Of a DNA stretch of 64,000 bases, positions 45,487 through 53,277 are shown in pieces (positions within the stretch are counted from its first letter, which is position 1; every line of letters starts with the position of its first letter). This DNA comes from Balneolaceae bacterium (lineage in GTDB: Bacteria > Bacteroidota > Rhodothermia > Balneolales > Balneolaceae): positions 2,690,976 through 2,754,975 of the forward strand of contig CP051242.1 in NCBI GenBank assembly GCA_017795005.1, read 5' to 3'. Position numbers and translations under genes: made by a program. The notes under the pieces are model-generated. The model was not told the DNA's origin and did no database searches. It worked only from the letters and a program-made list of their open reading frames with translations.

Positions 45487-45495
45487 TTATCCACA
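45487..45495 (+). promoter_or_regulatory. DnaA-box-like sequence upstream of parA
   Basis: TTATCCACA matches the consensus DnaA box exactly. Two weaker variants (TTATTAACA and TTATCCTGA) lie within 25 bp upstream in an AT-rich stretch. One perfect box is not enough to call an origin. Confidence 0.4.
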
Positions 45496-45522
45496 TAAAA
45501 AAGGCAACCTATTGGTTGCCTT
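45496..45522 (-). terminator. Rho-independent terminator after the anti-sigma gene
   Basis: AAGGCAACC-TATT-GGTTGCCTT is a perfect 9-bp stem with a 4-base loop. The minus strand continues with six T. Confidence 0.9.
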
Positions 45523-45526
45523 GAAT

Positions 45527-46093
45527 TTATCGGGATGAACTTGTCAACACTATCTTTCTTGTTGGAGGGGCAAAACCCGTCTCTGCGTTTATGAGTTTGA
45601 GTTTTGACAAACTGCGATCTCTTTCTAACTGAAGTGGTTTCGAATTGTCTTGCTGGAGCGATGTGCCCGCAAAATGGATCGTATTACTTCGATCAACCCA
45701 GGGGGCTACTGTTTCAGTTTGTAAGTTTTCAGAGTTTTGGATCGTATCAGTTTGTGTATAAGCTTCTCCGTTGGAAAAATAAATGGTTGTTGAGCTCATT
45801 AAGATTGCTACTGCAGCGGCGGCTACCGAACGGGACATTATGCTTGTCCAGCGGCTTGAGCGACTAATTTGCTCAAGTTGCTTTTGCACCGCATCGCTTG
45901 CAATCTTAGCCTTAAGATCGGGAGGCGGCTCCCAAAGTGGGAGCTTCCCGAGTTTTTGATATGTTTTTCTGAGACTCTCGACTTCAATCAGAAGATTTTC
46001 ATCGATCATCATTTCACGTTCAAATTCAATTTCTTCAGAAGGATCCATTTCCTTCATCAGATACCGAATACAAACATCTTCACTTTTTTGCAT
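45527..46093 (-). CDS. Putative anti-sigma factor (single-pass membrane protein)
   Basis: This 188-residue protein has an N-terminal acidic cytoplasmic part (KSEDVCIRYLMKEMDPSEEIEFEREM), which fits the anti-sigma domain of zinc-less RskA-like proteins. One transmembrane helix follows at about 85-106 (SVAAAAVAILMSSTTIYFS), then a periplasmic tail. It overlaps the ECF sigma gene by 14 bp on the same strand, which makes co-translation and a regulator-partner relationship likely. The family call is by position and architecture rather than a clear motif. Confidence 0.7.
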   Translation of the reverse strand: MQKSEDVCIRYLMKEMDPSEEIEFEREMMIDENLLIEVESLRKTYQKLGKLPLWEPPPDLKAKIASDAVQKQLEQISRSSRWTSIMSRSVAAAAVAILMSSTTIYFSNGEAYTQTDTIQNSENLQTETVAPWVDRSNTIHFAGTSLQQDNSKPLQLERDRSLSKLKLINAETGFAPPTRKIVLTSSSR

Positions 46094-46724
46094 GCTTTAA
46101 CTCTAGTTGTCTTTCTTCTTCAAAGTATTTTCGAAGATTGATTAACGCATATCTCATTCGGCCTAATGCCGTATTGATCGATACGTTAGTTAATTCTGCG
46201 ATTTCTTTAAAGGGCATTTCGTAATAATGCCTCAAAAGTACAACGGATCTTTGCTCTTCAGGTAATTTCGAGATGTGATTCATCAAACTGGACTTCATTT
46301 CCTTGTCTACCATTTGATCATCCGCATCAACAACACTTTCATCTTCGAGTCGGTCGAAATAATCTGTTTTCGAGTCTTCCTCGTCGTACCAAGAGTTAAC
46401 GTCGATAAAACGTTTTTGTTTTCTAATATGATCAATTGTTGCATTATGAGCAATTCTCATTACCCATGCAATCCATTTACCTTGTTCATTGTAGGTATCA
46501 TCCATTTTTGTGACCACCTTGGTAAATGTTTCCTGGAAAATATCGTTAGCCGTTTCAGGATTGTTAACCATACTGTATATGTAGGAATAAATTTTAGATT
46601 GATGACGATTCATTAGCTCATTAAAAGCTCCTTCATCAGCCTTTCTTCTAAATAATTTTACCAGTTCCTGATCTTTTAATTCAGAGTATGATTTTTTGCC
46701 TGTATGTCTTTTAATTAGTTCCAT
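46080..46724 (-). CDS. ECF-type sigma-70 factor
   Basis: This 214-residue alternative sigma factor has region 2 at about 30-105, with FNELMNRHQSKIYSYIYSMVNNPETANDIFQETFTKV and WIAWVMRIAHNATIDHIRKQKRF. Region 4 at about 145-205 has LPEEQRSVVLLRHYYEMPFKEIAELTNVSINTALGRMRYALINL. The ATG at 46724 is preferred over an in-frame GTG three codons upstream because AGGGTG lies about eight bases before it. It is coupled to a putative anti-sigma factor. A 30-residue linker rich in Asp/Glu joins the two regions. The 234-bp gap to uvrC shows no gene or obvious structure. Confidence 0.93.
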   Translation of the reverse strand: MELIKRHTGKKSYSELKDQELVKLFRRKADEGAFNELMNRHQSKIYSYIYSMVNNPETANDIFQETFTKVVTKMDDTYNEQGKWIAWVMRIAHNATIDHIRKQKRFIDVNSWYDEEDSKTDYFDRLEDESVVDADDQMVDKEMKSSLMNHISKLPEEQRSVVLLRHYYEMPFKEIAELTNVSINTALGRMRYALINLRKYFEEERQLELKHAKK

Positions 46725-46958
46725 AATAATCACCCTTAATTTGGGTTAGGCTCTTTGTTCAAGATAACTTAGTTGTCTGATCATTTGATCCCACTAAACA
46801 ATCTTTAACAAAGAACAGTTTTACCTCAAATCTTTTGCTTTTGTAGTTAGTACGAAGAGCAAAGCTTTTTGGCTTGGGTACATTTTAATACTCAATGCGC
46901 AAGGTCAATATCACATGTTGATGTTAGACCTCACATCAGTACTACACATCAAGACGAA

Positions 46959-48803
46959 TCAGCCCCTAAAGTAGTTGAAGATTTTTCCGGCTAATTTGTT
47001 TCCTACCAGTTCCTCTAATTCTTCTTTGCTGGCTTTCTTTATCTCTTTTACCGAACCCAGTTCTGTAAGCAGTTTTTGAGAGGTTTTTGCTCCTACTCCT
47101 TCTATCTCAGTTAATTCCGTAACAAAGGTTCTCTTCGCTCTTTTCTTACGATGAAATGTAATAGCAAATCTATGGGCTTCATCTCTAGCTTGTTGCAATA
47201 ATTTAAGTGCAGATGATTTTTTTGGAATCATATATGCTTCAGAACGATTAGGAACAAACACTTCTTCCAGCCTCTTGGCTAATCCAATTATTTCACACTC
47301 TCCGTAAAAGCCGATTTCCTTTAACGCCTCAACTGCAGAGCTTAACTGTCCCTTTCCGCCATCAACTACAATTAAGTCAGGAATCTGGAGGCCGTCTTTC
47401 ATTACAGCCGAATACCTTCTGGTCAGAATTTCCTTCATGGAAGCAAAGTCATCCGGTCCTTCCACTGTTTTGATATGAAATCTCTTGTATTCACTTTTGC
47501 GAGGTTTCGCATCCACAAATGAAACCATGGAAGCAACCGGATCAGTGCCTTGAAAGTTGGAATTATCAAAACACTCTATTCTTCTGGGCAACCTTTGGAG
47601 TTTTAAATGCTCTTTTAATTCTTTAACCGCATGGGGAATCCGATCCCGTTCTGCTTTTTCTTTTTCTAGTCGTCGCTCATTTAAATGTAATCGGGCATTT
47701 GCGTTCGCCATTTTAATCAGCTGTGCTTTCTCTCCAATCTGTGGTACATGAACAGGCACTTTCTTCCCACGCTCCTGGTAAAGATAATCCACAAGTGGTT
47801 CATCATCAGATATTGGATGACTCAGATACACCTCATCAGGTATTGCAGCAGTGTATTGTCCGGTGTAATAATCTTCTACAAAAGATTGTAACAACTCCCC
47901 TATTTCAAGTCCGTCTATATTTTTTAGAAACCGATGGAATTTCCCAATCAATTTCCCTTCTCTCACCTTAAATAGTACTCCGCAGGCTTCTCCAATATCC
48001 TCTGCAATACTCATTCCAAATACATCCCGATCGACTTTCTTGTCATCAACCATTTTCATTTTTTGGCTATACCGTTCAACAGCAACCAGGCTATCTCTGA
48101 GTTTTGCTGCTTCTTCAAAAGCAAGGGCATCAGAAGCAATCTGCATCTCGTCTTTTATATCTCTTATTAATGCGTCGGAATGCCCGTTTAATAAACGTTC
48201 TACTTTTTTAATGGTCTCTTGATATCGTTCATCATCCCAATCCCCGGAACAGTTTTGTAGGTAATCATCAAAACAGGAATGCCATTTAGGTACGCCTCTG
48301 GTTTTATCAATATTCTTAATGCTGACAGCACAAGTACATAAATCGAAAGCTTTCCGGATGGTTTCCAGCATCCTTTTCATTGTGGTTACACTATCATAAG
48401 GACCGTAATATTTACTTCCGTCTTTGATAATAGTCCGGGTTGGATACACTCTTGGTTTGGAGTCCTGAGTAACACAGATATAGGGATACGATTTATCATC
48501 ACGATACATAATGTTATATCGTGGCTGATATTGTTTGATGAAGTTGTTTTCCAGAATAAGGGCTTCGGCTTCAGAATCAGTGACTACTACTTCCAAATCA
48601 TCAATTTTGGAAACCATGGTTTTGATACGCCCATCTGCTGGCCTTGAATCCTGAAAATAAGAACGTACTCTGTTCCTAAGCTTCTTAGCTTTCCCTACAT
48701 ATAATACACTACCGGATTTATCCCGATAGATATAAACACCAGGTGATAAAGGCAGGTTGGATACTTTTTCAGAAAGGTCAATTCCTTGGTTCTCTTCGCT
48801 CAT
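46959..48803 (-). CDS. uvrC: UvrABC system protein C (excinuclease subunit C)
   Basis: This 614-residue nuclease makes both cuts in nucleotide excision repair. The N-terminal GIY-YIG domain (about 15-95) reads LSPGVYIYRDKSGSVLYVGKAKKLRNRVRSYF. A UVR interaction motif lies near 205-240 (IKDEMQIASDALAFEEAAKLRD). The RNase H-like C-terminal nuclease includes ECFDNSNFQGTDPVASMVSF, LIVVDGGKGQLSSA and HRFAITFHRKKR, with the catalytic Asp/His. A helix-hairpin-helix tail reads LTEIEGVGAKTSQKLLTELGSVKEI. It is a complete gene with its own leader. Confidence 0.97.
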   Translation of the reverse strand: MSEENQGIDLSEKVSNLPLSPGVYIYRDKSGSVLYVGKAKKLRNRVRSYFQDSRPADGRIKTMVSKIDDLEVVVTDSEAEALILENNFIKQYQPRYNIMYRDDKSYPYICVTQDSKPRVYPTRTIIKDGSKYYGPYDSVTTMKRMLETIRKAFDLCTCAVSIKNIDKTRGVPKWHSCFDDYLQNCSGDWDDERYQETIKKVERLLNGHSDALIRDIKDEMQIASDALAFEEAAKLRDSLVAVERYSQKMKMVDDKKVDRDVFGMSIAEDIGEACGVLFKVREGKLIGKFHRFLKNIDGLEIGELLQSFVEDYYTGQYTAAIPDEVYLSHPISDDEPLVDYLYQERGKKVPVHVPQIGEKAQLIKMANANARLHLNERRLEKEKAERDRIPHAVKELKEHLKLQRLPRRIECFDNSNFQGTDPVASMVSFVDAKPRKSEYKRFHIKTVEGPDDFASMKEILTRRYSAVMKDGLQIPDLIVVDGGKGQLSSAVEALKEIGFYGECEIIGLAKRLEEVFVPNRSEAYMIPKKSSALKLLQQARDEAHRFAITFHRKKRAKRTFVTELTEIEGVGAKTSQKLLTELGSVKEIKKASKEELEELVGNKLAGKIFNYFRG

Positions 48804-48897
48804 GCTGGGAAGATAAGAAGAATATGGCTTCGTTGATTCTTCTTCCTTTTGATTAAAAAGATCAATTTTGATTAACTGTCAGATGATTTCTAAAAGT

Positions 48898-48935
48898 AAA
48901 AAAGCATTCAAACATGTTTCAGTTGAATGCTTTTT
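48898..48935 (-). terminator. Rho-independent terminator after the 103-residue gene
   Basis: AAAGCATTCAA and TTGAATGCTTT are perfect arms of 11 bp with a 10-base loop, followed by T on both strands. Confidence 0.88.
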
Positions 48936-48959
48936 CATAATGCATTAATACTATTTATT

Positions 48960-49271
48960 TCAGGACATTTTTGTTATGGTACATGGTTCTAAATCAGCTA
49001 AACCAAGGTGCTGTGTGTATAGCATGTAAAAACCGGTCCCTGAATCGCCGTTTAACTTGAACGAATAAACCGCATTCCACCACCCATATGGGGATGGTCC
49101 CTGAATTATAAGATTTTCACCTGTATCGTCGATCGCCCAAATTCCTTCTGTTGGTTGGGCAGCTCCTATAACCTGTATCTCAACACTGCTTTTAGTTGGT
49201 GCAAAAGTTAATTGTACATGTGCTGGCCATCTAGGTACAACTACTTGCCATTTTGTTCCCGGTATACTCAT
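48960..49271 (-). CDS. Small Trp-rich protein of unknown function
   Basis: This 103-residue protein is not recognised. It has no signal peptide, no transmembrane segment and a pattern of short beta-strand-like stretches (WQVVVPRWPAHVQLTFAP, SVEIQVIGAAQP, GIWAIDD, NAVYSFKLNG, GFYMLYTQH). It could be a small beta-sandwich or lectin-like domain, but that is a guess. Translation looks efficient: AAGGGGA lies about eight bases before the ATG, one of the best ribosome sites in the window, and a strong terminator follows. It is therefore likely real and expressed. Confidence 0.75.
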   Translation of the reverse strand: MSIPGTKWQVVVPRWPAHVQLTFAPTKSSVEIQVIGAAQPTEGIWAIDDTGENLIIQGPSPYGWWNAVYSFKLNGDSGTGFYMLYTQHLGLADLEPCTITKMS

Positions 49272-49461
49272 TTTATTTCCCCTTTTTTAATTGTTATTAA
49301 TAGTGTTAATCAGAAATAATTAAAACACTTACGGATAGTATTTAGTCCTAAAGAAAATTCCAATTTTTTGTTCTTAAAAAATTAATCTGAAAAATTGACA
49401 CCTGTATAAGTTTTATTTGAAGTATCACCTTCATCTGTTACTTTCTTCGAAATTATTTTTT

Positions 49462-49716
49462 ATGAGTAATGAACTACCAAAAGGTTTAGTCTTCTCGGCT
49501 ACATCCCCACAAAGAAGAAAAAGAGCTTTAATACTTATCGCTGTATTATTTGTACTTCAAATTTGTCTGATCTGGCCGGTTTACCCCATATTTTCCTCAC
49601 CAACGCCGCAGATTCTTGGATTTCCACTATCCTTTGTATGGGTGATTTTCATCCTGATTTGTTCCTTCAGTTCTTTGCTGATTTTCTTTAGAAAAGATAC
49701 TTCGGAGGACTCCTGA
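49462..49716 (+). CDS. DUF3311-family small membrane subunit
   Basis: This 84-residue protein has two transmembrane helices (about 20-42 and 52-75). PVYPIF between them resembles the NRxxP/xFG loop of DUF3311 proteins. Small DUF3311 proteins are usually encoded directly before a sodium:solute symporter, as is the case here, and may stabilise it. The ATG at 49462 was chosen over one 15 codons upstream because it gives the family-like start MSNELPKG. Its stop codon lies one base before the symporter start. Confidence 0.8.
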   Translation: MSNELPKGLVFSATSPQRRKRALILIAVLFVLQICLIWPVYPIFSSPTPQILGFPLSFVWVIFILICSFSSLLIFFRKDTSEDS

Positions 49717-49717
49717 T

Positions 49718-51196
49718 TTGGAAAGCTGGATCATTATTCTCGGAATTTGTGGAATCTATCTTCTAATTACTCTCATAATGGGAATTGTACCGGGACTAAA
49801 AGTAAGTCATAGTACGACGGGCTATGTAGCAGGCGACCGTTCGATGAATGTACTTATTCTTTATTTCGTATTGGGCGCTTCCATCTTTTCTTCCTTTGCA
49901 TTTCTAGGTGGTCCCGGATGGGCATATTCCAGAGGAGCTGCTGCACTTTATATCATAGCTTATGGTGCCATCGGTATGGTTCCTTTTTATTTCTTTGGAC
50001 CTAAAGCAAGAGCACTAGGTGAAAAATACGGTTTTGTTACTCAGGCCGAACTATTGGAAGATCGATATAACTCAAAGCTACTTTCCGGATTACTAGCCAT
50101 ACTAACGGTTGTGGTGTTAATTCCTTACCTCACTCTTCAAATGAAAGGTGCCGGACTTGTTTTAAATACGATTAGTGAAGGAACAATCCCTGTCTGGCTT
50201 GGAGCCGGAATTGCCTATTTCGTAGTTCTTATTTATGTGTTTTTTAGCGGAGTGATGGGTGTTGGGTGGACAAATACTTTTCAGGGTATTTTTATGTTAG
50301 TTATTGCCTGGTTTCTTGGGATTTACCTTCCTGAGAAAATGTATGGCGGTATAGGTCCGATGTTTGAGCAACTTATTAACTCTGAATTTAAACAGGCTCT
50401 TACTGCTCCGGGTCTTACATCCGGTGGGGAACCCTGGGATTGGTGGGGATTTAGTTCTGCGGTACTTGTTTCTGCCATTGGATTTTCTATGTGGCCACAT
50501 TTCTTTATGAAAGCATTTGCCGCAAAAAGTGACAGAACAATTAAACTAACGGTCGTTTTATATCCAACTTTTCAGGTTTTTTTGGTACCAATCCTGATTA
50601 TTGGTTTTTCTGCTGTCCTGGCTTTTCCCGGTGTAACTCCTGCTGATTCTATCCTTCCGCATGTGCTGCTCCAAATGGATTTACCGGTAATTCTTATCGG
50701 ACTTGTGTGCGCCGGTACGTTAGCTGCTTCAATGAGTTCAGGAGATGCCATCGTGCATGCCGCAGCTTCGGTTGGGGTCAGAGATGGATTGACTAAAATC
50801 CCAGCTGTAGATACATGGTTACAGTCGGGAGATCATGAGCGGCTACTTATCCGGATTGGTGTAGTGATCATTAGCTTAATTGCTTATTACTTTGCCGTAT
50901 TCTCCGAAACGGATATTGTCTCACTTCTCCTCGGTGCTTATGGTGGAATTGCACAAATGTTTCCGCTTGTATTTGCCATGTTCTACTGGCCCAGAGCAAA
51001 TGGAAAAGGCGCTCTTGCAGGACTAATTGGTGGAATATTAGTTACTCTCTTCTTCCTTTATAACCCGGAATTCAAGCCGGTACCCATGCATGAAGGTATT
51101 TATGGACTGATTATAAATATTATTCTTTTAGTTGGAGTTAGTTTAAGAACAAAACCTGAAGAAGTTGAAAGGATAAAAAGGTATACGGGGTTTTGA
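49718..51196 (+). CDS. Sodium:solute symporter (SSS family)
   Basis: This 492-residue transporter has about 13 transmembrane helices, similar to the PutP/PanF/SGLT group. Family features include TTGYVAGDRSMNVLILYFVLGASIFSSFAFLGGPGWAYSRG in the first two helices, GVMGVGWTNTFQGIFMLV and the helix with GTLAASMSSGDAIVHAAAS, which contains the sodium-binding Ser/Ala positions. Substrate cannot be inferred. The start codon is TTG, with a good GGAGG site nine bases upstream. The gene lies between DUF3311 and a small membrane gene, and the three form one operon. Confidence 0.93.
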   Translation: MESWIIILGICGIYLLITLIMGIVPGLKVSHSTTGYVAGDRSMNVLILYFVLGASIFSSFAFLGGPGWAYSRGAAALYIIAYGAIGMVPFYFFGPKARALGEKYGFVTQAELLEDRYNSKLLSGLLAILTVVVLIPYLTLQMKGAGLVLNTISEGTIPVWLGAGIAYFVVLIYVFFSGVMGVGWTNTFQGIFMLVIAWFLGIYLPEKMYGGIGPMFEQLINSEFKQALTAPGLTSGGEPWDWWGFSSAVLVSAIGFSMWPHFFMKAFAAKSDRTIKLTVVLYPTFQVFLVPILIIGFSAVLAFPGVTPADSILPHVLLQMDLPVILIGLVCAGTLAASMSSGDAIVHAAASVGVRDGLTKIPAVDTWLQSGDHERLLIRIGVVIISLIAYYFAVFSETDIVSLLLGAYGGIAQMFPLVFAMFYWPRANGKGALAGLIGGILVTLFFLYNPEFKPVPMHEGIYGLIINIILLVGVSLRTKPEEVERIKRYTGF

Positions 51197-51197
51197 A

Positions 51198-51386
51198 ATG
51201 AAACTAAAATTTCTAAACATAGTGATATTGATTGGGAGTTCCACTCTTCTTGTAATTAACACCTACAGATATATTGTTGATGGCTCTACTTCTTCAATTA
51301 CATCAGGAGTTGTAGTAAACTTACTAAGTATAATATCTATGATCCTGTTGCTAATTCATTTGAAGAGAAAAGAACGCAATAGCTGA
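51198..51386 (+). CDS. Small two-helix membrane protein, third gene of symporter operon
   Basis: This 62-residue protein has two hydrophobic helices (about 7-25 and 35-54) and a basic end (HLKRKERNS). It starts one base after the symporter stop codon (TGAAATG), which supports translation as part of the operon. No family was recognised. It may be a transporter accessory peptide, but only the context suggests that. Confidence 0.65.
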   Translation: MKLKFLNIVILIGSSTLLVINTYRYIVDGSTSSITSGVVVNLLSIISMILLLIHLKRKERNS

Positions 51387-51452
51387 ATCATAAGAAGATC
51401 AACTTATTGCTATTAAATTCTGCTGTGGAATGCAAACCGGAAGCTCCAGTTT

Positions 51453-51592
51453 CCTCTTCAAAATTAATCTCCTACCCTTCGAATTCTTTCTCTTCTTCAA
51501 TCAGCTAAAGCCTCGGGTTCTCTTTTTTTATTCTTTTCACCCCGGACTGAAGTCCGGGGCTTGTTAAATTTGATTCTTTACGGATCAAGTTT
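51453..51592. repeat. 140-bp hairpin repeat, copy A (upstream of TM2 gene)
   Basis: It begins CCTCTTCAAAATTAATCTCC and contains the hairpin CCCCGGACTGAAGTCCGGGG (a perfect stem) and the AATTTGATTC...GGATCAAGTTT arms. Copy B at 52008-52146 shares over 80 percent of its bases in the same orientation. The remainder of the 333-bp gap 51387-51719 holds a spaced direct repeat TTAATTGTC (51655-51663 and 51670-51678) and no gene. Confidence 0.85.
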
Positions 51593-51719
51593 AAGGAAGT
51601 ACAAATTATAGCCGGCAATTTCAGGTTATGATCAGAAGGAAAACCTGGAGAGACTTAATTGTCTTGTAATTAATTGTCAGAAGTGTAAATTCCAATAATT
51701 ACTAACTAACTATGATATA

Positions 51720-51935
51720 ATGAGCGGTAAAAGTGATAAGAATTATCTGGCAATGATTTTACTTTGTTTTTTCCTGGGTAGCCTTGGAGTACATCGTTTT
51801 TATGCCGGAAAAATAGGCACCGGAATTTTAATGATCGTTACTTTAGGAGGACTTGGAATCTGGACACTTATTGACTTAATAATCATCATCCTCGGCAATT
51901 TCAAAGACGGCGACGGAAATCTGATTAAGAATTAA
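51720..51935 (+). CDS. TM2-domain membrane protein
   Basis: This 71-residue protein consists of one TM2 domain: two hydrophobic helices around GSLGVHRFYAGKIGTGILMIVTLGGLGIWTLIDLIII. The G-x-x-G-x-H-R-F-Y motif and the W-x-x-I-D-x segment are diagnostic. The role of these proteins is poorly known. The gene lies between two direct copies of a 140-bp repeat, an arrangement like that of the DUF559 gene. A terminator hairpin follows its stop codon. Confidence 0.9.
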   Translation: MSGKSDKNYLAMILLCFFLGSLGVHRFYAGKIGTGILMIVTLGGLGIWTLIDLIIIILGNFKDGDGNLIKN

Positions 51936-51975
51936 TTGACCTCGTACAGTAGCCCTACTGCGGAACACTATACGG

Positions 51976-52004
51976 GAGCCTGTCTGACTGGAGGCAGGCC
52001 TTTT
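51976..52004 (+). terminator. Likely terminator after the TM2 gene
   Basis: GCCTG...CAGGC with an interior of partly paired bases is followed by TTTT. It sits 40 bp downstream of the TM2 stop codon and just before repeat copy B. Confidence 0.55.
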
Positions 52005-52007
52005 CAT

Positions 52008-52146
52008 CCTCTTCAAGATTCATCTCCTACCCTTCGAATTCTTTCTCTTCTTCAATTAGCAAAAGCCTCGGGTTTTCTTTTTTTCATCAAACACCACGGA
52101 CTGAAGTCTGGGGCTATTATAATTTGATCCTTTCAGGATCTAAATT
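52008..52146. repeat. 140-bp hairpin repeat, copy B (downstream of TM2 gene)
   Basis: Copy B begins CCTCTTCAAGATTCATCTCC and contains CCACGGACTGAAGTCTGGGG (stem with G-T pairs) and AATTTGATCC...GGATCTAAATT. The CTCCTACCCTTCGAATTC stretch is identical to copy A. The rest of the gap 51936-52322 holds a terminator-like hairpin, a fragment of a GTCAT-type element and otherwise nothing recognisable. Confidence 0.85.
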
Positions 52147-52227
52147 ATGGAAATCCCAAATTTGGCATTAGAATTGTTGGTAGAAATAGTGAGCTGATGA
52201 TTTGTTTAACCATCTAGTTATTAGAAT

Positions 52228-52250
52228 GTGCAGATCCTTCGGAGGTATCC
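52228..52250. repeat. Fragment of a dispersed palindromic element
   Basis: This stretch (GTGCAGATCC, then TTCGGAGGTATCC) matches the reverse complement of part of the element at 23161-23268. It looks like a decayed half of that repeat. Confidence 0.5.
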
Positions 52251-52322
52251 TCATTTCTTAGACTACCGTTGATCACCCCATTTGAAACATTCTTAATTGA
52301 TCATTGAAAATTGAGTATTGTT

Positions 52323-53144
52323 CTAGCTTCGTTCATCATCCACCGGATTTTCGCCAAACCTTGCCGGCACCCAGTTCATGCTAGAAATCGGAGGACGATT
52401 GTAGTCCGGATGCTTACTGATTTTTGGAAATATGATCGGTTCTGGGGTTAGATCTTCATATTCAATTTGATCCAACAGATGTGATATGCAATTTAAACGT
52501 GCATGTCTTTTGATATCTGCATTTACCACAAACCATGGAGATATTTTGGTATCAGTATGTTTGAACATTTCGTCTTTGGCTTTGGAATAATCCACCCATC
52601 GTGCCCTGGATTCAATATCCATCGGACTTAATTTCCAGCGTTTCATCGGGTCTTCATTCCGGGCAAGAAATCGTTTCTTCTGCTCTTTGTCTGAAATCGA
52701 AAACCAGTATTTGATAAGTATGATACCGGAACGAATAAGCATTTCTTCAAATGGAGGACAAGCTCTTAAAAACTCCTGATATTCTTCATGGGTACAAAAA
52801 CCCATTACTTTTTCGACTCCCGCACGGTTGTACCAACTCCGATCAAATAGGACCATCTCTCCTGCTGTTGGAAGTTGCTCAATATATCGCTGAAAATACC
52901 ATTGATTCCGTTCTTTCTCGGTGGGTTTTGGTAATGCTACAACCCTTACAGTTCTGGGATTTAGTGGTTCAGTTATTCTTTTAATTACTCCACCCTTTCC
53001 GGCTGCATCCCTTCCCTCAAAAATCACACAGACTTTTAACCCCTTTTCTTTAATCCAGTACTGCAATTTGAGTAACTCGGACTGAAGCCTGGATAACTCT
53101 GCTTCATATACATCCTGCTTCAGTTTTCCGTGTTCATTATACAT
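52323..53144 (-). CDS. ppk2: Polyphosphate kinase 2 (PPK2)
   Basis: This 273-residue PPK2-family kinase uses polyphosphate to phosphorylate nucleotides, or makes polyphosphate. The Walker A loop FEGRDAAGKGGVI lies at about 42-54. Walker B/lid residues are in LFDRSWYNRAGVEKVMGF, near D101. A substrate-binding WKLSPMDIESRARWVDYSKAKDEMF region follows. Length and motif order match single-domain (class I) PPK2. The gene is alone, with no ppk1 or exopolyphosphatase nearby. Confidence 0.95.
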   Translation of the reverse strand: MYNEHGKLKQDVYEAELSRLQSELLKLQYWIKEKGLKVCVIFEGRDAAGKGGVIKRITEPLNPRTVRVVALPKPTEKERNQWYFQRYIEQLPTAGEMVLFDRSWYNRAGVEKVMGFCTHEEYQEFLRACPPFEEMLIRSGIILIKYWFSISDKEQKKRFLARNEDPMKRWKLSPMDIESRARWVDYSKAKDEMFKHTDTKISPWFVVNADIKRHARLNCISHLLDQIEYEDLTPEPIIFPKISKHPDYNRPPISSMNWVPARFGENPVDDERS

Positions 53145-53277
53145 ATCAAATATTTTTATAAGAAGGAATCAGCTTAGAATATGAAAATCAACCCTACTTA
53201 AAAGAAACATTATTTTAAAAGTGTATTTATTACATTTAAACTATATTCATACGAGCGGAATAACTTACTATCTGATT

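Noticed and set aside
45383-45526. Full replication origin call
   Set aside because: Only one perfect DnaA box and two weak ones. dnaA, gidA or a skew change cannot be seen in the window.
46725-46958. RNA gene in the 234-bp gap before uvrC
   Set aside because: No cloverleaf, conserved RNA or strong hairpin was recognised. The gap appears to hold only the ECF gene leader and the end of uvrC.
51936-52127. 63-residue frame after the TM2 gene
   Set aside because: It consists of the terminator hairpin and repeat copy B. The start codon is directly after the TM2 stop, and the product has no protein-like pattern.
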